From positions 496,001-560,000 of the forward strand of contig NZ_JAASAG010000004.1 of assembly GCF_012726265.1 (NCBI RefSeq): a stretch of 64,000 nt of DNA. Reading direction: 5' to 3'. Origin of the DNA: Streptomyces sp. HNM0575. GTDB taxonomy: Bacteria; Actinomycetota; Actinomycetes; Streptomycetales; Streptomycetaceae. Positions 61,161 to 64,000 of the stretch are shown here, in pieces; position 1 is the first letter of the stretch; every line of letters starts with the position of its first letter. The translations under genes were made by a program, and so were the position numbers. Below the pieces are notes generated by a model. That model was not told where the DNA came from and searched no databases. It was given only the letters and a program-made list of their open reading frames with translations.

Positions 61161-63832
61161 CAGGCGCTGACGCTCTCGGAGACGAGCCGCTCGACGGTGG
61201 CGATGGCCTCGTCCACGGCCGCCGGGTTCTGGCCGCCGCCCTGGGCGACGTCGGGCTTGCCGCCGCCGCCTCCGCCGAGGGCCTTGGCGGCGCCCCGGAC
61301 CAGGTCGCCGGCCTTGAGGCCCCGCTCCCGCGCGGCGTCGTTGGTGGCGATGACGGTCAGCGGACGGCCGCCGGTGACGGCGAAGAGCGCCACGACCGCG
61401 GGACGCGAGCCGGGGATGCGCTGCCGTACGTCGAGCACGAGGGTGCGCAGGTCCTCAGCGGCGGTGCCGTCGGGCACGCGTGCGGCGGCCAGGGCGACGC
61501 CCCGTACGTCCGTGGCGCCCTCGGCGATGCCGGCCGCGGCCTGGAGCACCTTCTCCGCGCGGAAGCGCTCGATCTCCTTCTCGGCGTCCTTCAGCCTGGT
61601 CACCATCGAGGAGATCCGCTCGGGCAGCTCCTCGGGGCGGCCCTTGAGCAGGTCCGTGAGCTGGGAGACCACCGTGTGCTCGCGGGCGAGGAACTTGTAC
61701 GCGTCGACGCCGACGAGCGCCTCCACGCGCCGCACGCCGGAGCCGATGGACGACTCCCCGAGCAGCTTGACGAGGCCGAGCTGGGCGGTGTTGTGGACGT
61801 GGGTGCCGCCGCACAGCTCCTTGGAGAAGTCGCCGATGGTCACCACCCGCACGCGGTCGCCGTACTTCTCGCCGAACTCGGCCAGCGCGCCCTGCTTCTT
61901 GGCGTCGTCGATGCCCATGTACTCGGCGGAGACGTCGAGTTCACGGGCCAGCACCTCGTTGATCTTCTGCTCGACGTCCGTGAGGACTGTGCCGGGCACG
62001 GCCGACGGCGAGCCGAAGTCGAAGCGGAAGCGGCCGGGCGAGTTCTCCGAACCGGCCTGCGCGGCCGTCGGCCCGAGGGCGTCCCGCAGTGCCTGGTGGG
62101 TAAGGTGGGTGGCGCTGTGGGCACGGGCGATGGAGCGGCGCCGGTCCACGTCGATCCGGGCCTGCACGGGCGCACCGACGGTCACCTCGCCGACCTGGAC
62201 GACGCCCTTGTGCACGGAGACGCCCGTGACCGGCTGCTGTACGTCGCGGACCTCGATCACCGCGCCGTTCTCCAGGCGGATGCGGCCGGTGTCGGCGAGC
62301 TGGCCGCCGCCCTCCGCGTAGAACGGGGTGCGGTCGAGGACGACTTCGACCTCGTCGCCCTCGTGAGCCGCGGGCGAGGAGACGCCGTCGACGAGCAGGC
62401 CGACGACCGAGGCCTCCCCGGTCGTGTCCATGTAGCCCGTGAAGTCGGTGGCTCCGCTGCTGTCTGCGATCTCGCGGTACGCGGAGAGGTCGGCGTGCCC
62501 CTGCTTCTTCGACCTGGCGTCGGCCTTGGCGCGGTCGCGCTGCTCCTGCATCAGCCGGCGGAAGCCCGACTCGTCGACGGACAGGCCCTGTTCGGAGGCC
62601 ATCTCCAGCGTGAGGTCGATGGGGAAGCCCCAGGTGTCGTGGAGCAGGAACGCCTTCTCGCCGGACAGCACGGTGCCGCCGGAGGCCTGCGTCTCGGAGA
62701 CGGCGGTGTCCAGGATGTTCGTCCCGGAGCGCAGCGTCTTGAGGAAGGCGGCCTCCTCGGCGAGGGCGACCGTCTCGATGCGCTTGCGGTCGGTCTCCAG
62801 CTCCGGGTACTGCGGGGCCATGGCCTTGATGACGGTGTCCGTCAGCTCAGCGACCGTGGGGCCGCTCGCGCCGAGGATGCGCATGTTGCGGATGGCACGG
62901 CGCATGATGCGGCGCAGCACATAGCCGCGGCCCTCGTTGCCGGGTGTGACGCCGTCGCCGATGAGCATGATCGCGGTACGGATGTGGTCGGCGACCACGC
63001 GCAGCGAGACGTCGGACTGCTCGGCGTCGCCGTAGCGCACGCCGGTCAGTTCGGTGGCCTTGTCGAGCACCATGCGCGAGGTGTCGATCTCGTACATGTT
63101 GTGCACGCCCTGTAGCACCATCGCCAGGCGCTCGAAGCCGAGCCCGGTGTCGATGTTCTGGCTGGGCAGATCGCCGAGGATCGGATAGTCCTTGCCCTCG
63201 CCGGGACCGCGCTCGTACTGCATGAACACCAGGTTCCACAGCTCGACATAGCGCTCGTCGTTGACCGCGGGGCCCCCTTCGGGGCCGAACTCGGGACCGC
63301 GGTCGTAGCTGACCTCCGAGCACGGACCGCAGGGGCCGGGGACGCCCATGTCCCAGTAGTTCTCCGACTTCCCGAGGCGCTGGATGCGCTCGGCGGGGAC
63401 ACCGACGACGTCGCGCCAGATGCGCTCGGCCTCGTCGTCCTCCTCGTAGACGGTGATCCACAGACGCTCCGGGTCGAGCCCGTAACCACCCGCGTCCTGC
63501 GGGCTGGTGAGCAGCTCCCAGGCGTAGACGGCGGCGCCCTCCTTGAAGTAGTCGCCGAAGGAGAAGTTGCCGCACATCTGGAAGAAGGTGCCGTGCCGCG
63601 TGGTCTTGCCGACCTCTTCGATGTCCGGTGTGCGCACGCACTTCTGCACGCTGGTGGCTCGGTCGTACGGCGCCTTGACCTCTCCGAGGAAGTACGGCTT
63701 GAAGGGGACCATGCCCGCGTTGACGAGCAGCAGCGTCGGGTCGTCCGCGATCAGCGACGCCGACGGCACGACGGTGTGCCCCCGCTCCTCGAAGAAGCGC
63801 AGCCAGCGGCGGCGGATTTCAGCCGACTCCAT
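61160..63832 (-). CDS. alaS: Alanyl-tRNA synthetase
   Basis: An 890-residue class-II synthetase. The N-terminal catalytic core opens [20 protein letters not shown] and has motif 1 ([15 protein letters not shown]), motif 2 and motif 3 ([14 protein letters not shown]). The editing domain carries the zinc/His motif [15 protein letters not shown] and [15 protein letters not shown]. The C-terminal DHHA1 domain is Gly-rich ([19 protein letters not shown]). Full length. The ATG at 63832 overlaps the stop of the preceding gene (TGATG). Confidence 0.97.
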   Translation of the reverse strand: MESAEIRRRWLRFFEERGHTVVPSASLIADDPTLLLVNAGMVPFKPYFLGEVKAPYDRATSVQKCVRTPDIEEVGKTTRHGTFFQMCGNFSFGDYFKEGAAVYAWELLTSPQDAGGYGLDPERLWITVYEEDDEAERIWRDVVGVPAERIQRLGKSENYWDMGVPGPCGPCSEVSYDRGPEFGPEGGPAVNDERYVELWNLVFMQYERGPGEGKDYPILGDLPSQNIDTGLGFERLAMVLQGVHNMYEIDTSRMVLDKATELTGVRYGDAEQSDVSLRVVADHIRTAIMLIGDGVTPGNEGRGYVLRRIMRRAIRNMRILGASGPTVAELTDTVIKAMAPQYPELETDRKRIETVALAEEAAFLKTLRSGTNILDTAVSETQASGGTVLSGEKAFLLHDTWGFPIDLTLEMASEQGLSVDESGFRRLMQEQRDRAKADARSKKQGHADLSAYREIADSSGATDFTGYMDTTGEASVVGLLVDGVSSPAAHEGDEVEVVLDRTPFYAEGGGQLADTGRIRLENGAVIEVRDVQQPVTGVSVHKGVVQVGEVTVGAPVQARIDVDRRRSIARAHSATHLTHQALRDALGPTAAQAGSENSPGRFRFDFGSPSAVPGTVLTDVEQKINEVLARELDVSAEYMGIDDAKKQGALAEFGEKYGDRVRVVTIGDFSKELCGGTHVHNTAQLGLVKLLGESSIGSGVRRVEALVGVDAYKFLAREHTVVSQLTDLLKGRPEELPERISSMVTRLKDAEKEIERFRAEKVLQAAAGIAEGATDVRGVALAAARVPDGTAAEDLRTLVLDVRQRIPGSRPAVVALFAVTGGRPLTVIATNDAARERGLKAGDLVRGAAKALGGGGGGKPDVAQGGGQNPAAVDEAIATVERLVSESVSA

Positions 63833-64000
63833 CAGTGGTCCTCATCTCGGTCGTACGGTCGGTAGGGGCCCTGGCTGTGCTCTGCCGGGCCCAGCTGCGG
63901 TCTGCGGGCCTGGGCCGGGAGCCCGGGGCCCGCCGGGTGGTCGGGCAGTGGTGCGTCGATCCCCAGGGCGCTGTTCAACTCGCTTTCGCGCTGGGCCATT
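63832..64000 (-). CDS. C-terminal end of a DUF6167-like protein (5' part outside window)
   Basis: An in-frame minus-strand reading frame enters at the right edge and ends with TGA at 63832-63834, overlapping the alaS ATG (TGATG). The visible 55 residues include [20 protein letters not shown] and a Pro/Gly-rich tail ending [10 protein letters not shown]. The position just upstream of alaS and the MAQRE-ELN-ALG string fit the small DUF6167 membrane protein found there in streptomycetes. The Met shown is probably internal, and the N-terminal membrane part is outside the window. The function is unknown; it is co-translated with alaS. Confidence 0.6.
   Translation of the reverse strand, partial: MAQRESELNSALGIDAPLPDHPAGPGLPAQARRPQLGPAEHSQGPYRPYDRDEDH

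Overview
The window is high-GC actinobacterial chromosome, almost certainly Streptomyces or a very close relative. The evidence is bldD, the actinobacterial integration host factor mihF, rpoZ-coaBC-metK, a helicase-motif-less PriA, GTG/TTG starts, PucR/IclR/SorC regulators and a DUF1996 secreted protein. No tRNA, rRNA, insertion sequence, integrase or CRISPR array is visible.

Layout. 1-12.6 kb is accessory or envelope-related. It holds the N-terminus of a GlcD-like oxidase, a three-gene redox operon (haem-type membrane protein, NuoF-ferredoxin fusion, repeat lipoprotein), a PucR-type regulator, two secreted/membrane proteins (DUF1996 with a QGQD repeat ladder, and DUF4142), an acyl-CoA ligase, an orphan TrkA-C protein and a SorC regulator. 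rpe follows at 12.8-13.5 kb. 13.9-23.0 kb is a self-contained catabolic cluster: MatC-like carrier and IclR regulator on the minus strand; glyoxylate-type aminotransferase, GlcD-GlcF fusion, class III CoA transferase and crotonase on the plus strand, around a perfect operator-like palindrome. 23.0-29.1 kb is rsmB, fmt, a small HTH protein and priA.

29.3-34.6 kb is the most interesting part: four plus-strand genes between priA and metK. They encode an XRE-TPR regulator, a TIR-domain protein, a degenerate P-loop (STAND-like) protein and a two-TM protein. The C-terminus of the TIR protein and the N-terminus of the P-loop protein carry the same 20-residue motif (12/20 identical), as expected for homotypic amyloid-like signalling between an effector and its NLR-like controller. 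I propose this as a candidate immune or conflict module.

34.6-64 kb is a conserved housekeeping block, mostly on the minus strand: metK, coaBC, rpoZ, gmk, mihF; then the pyrimidine operon pyrR-pyrB-pyrC-(membrane protein)-carA-carB-pyrD-pyrF, whose PyrR-binding loop sits over the pyrR ribosome binding site; bldD divergent from pyrR; efp-nusB; an M24 peptidase-like protein lacking metal ligands; a P-loop protein; and the shikimate/DNA block alaS-ruvX-mltG-aroE-aroC-aroK-aroB. Many stops and starts overlap (ATGA, TGATG, GTGA), so these are translationally coupled operons. Strong hairpins separate the convergent units.
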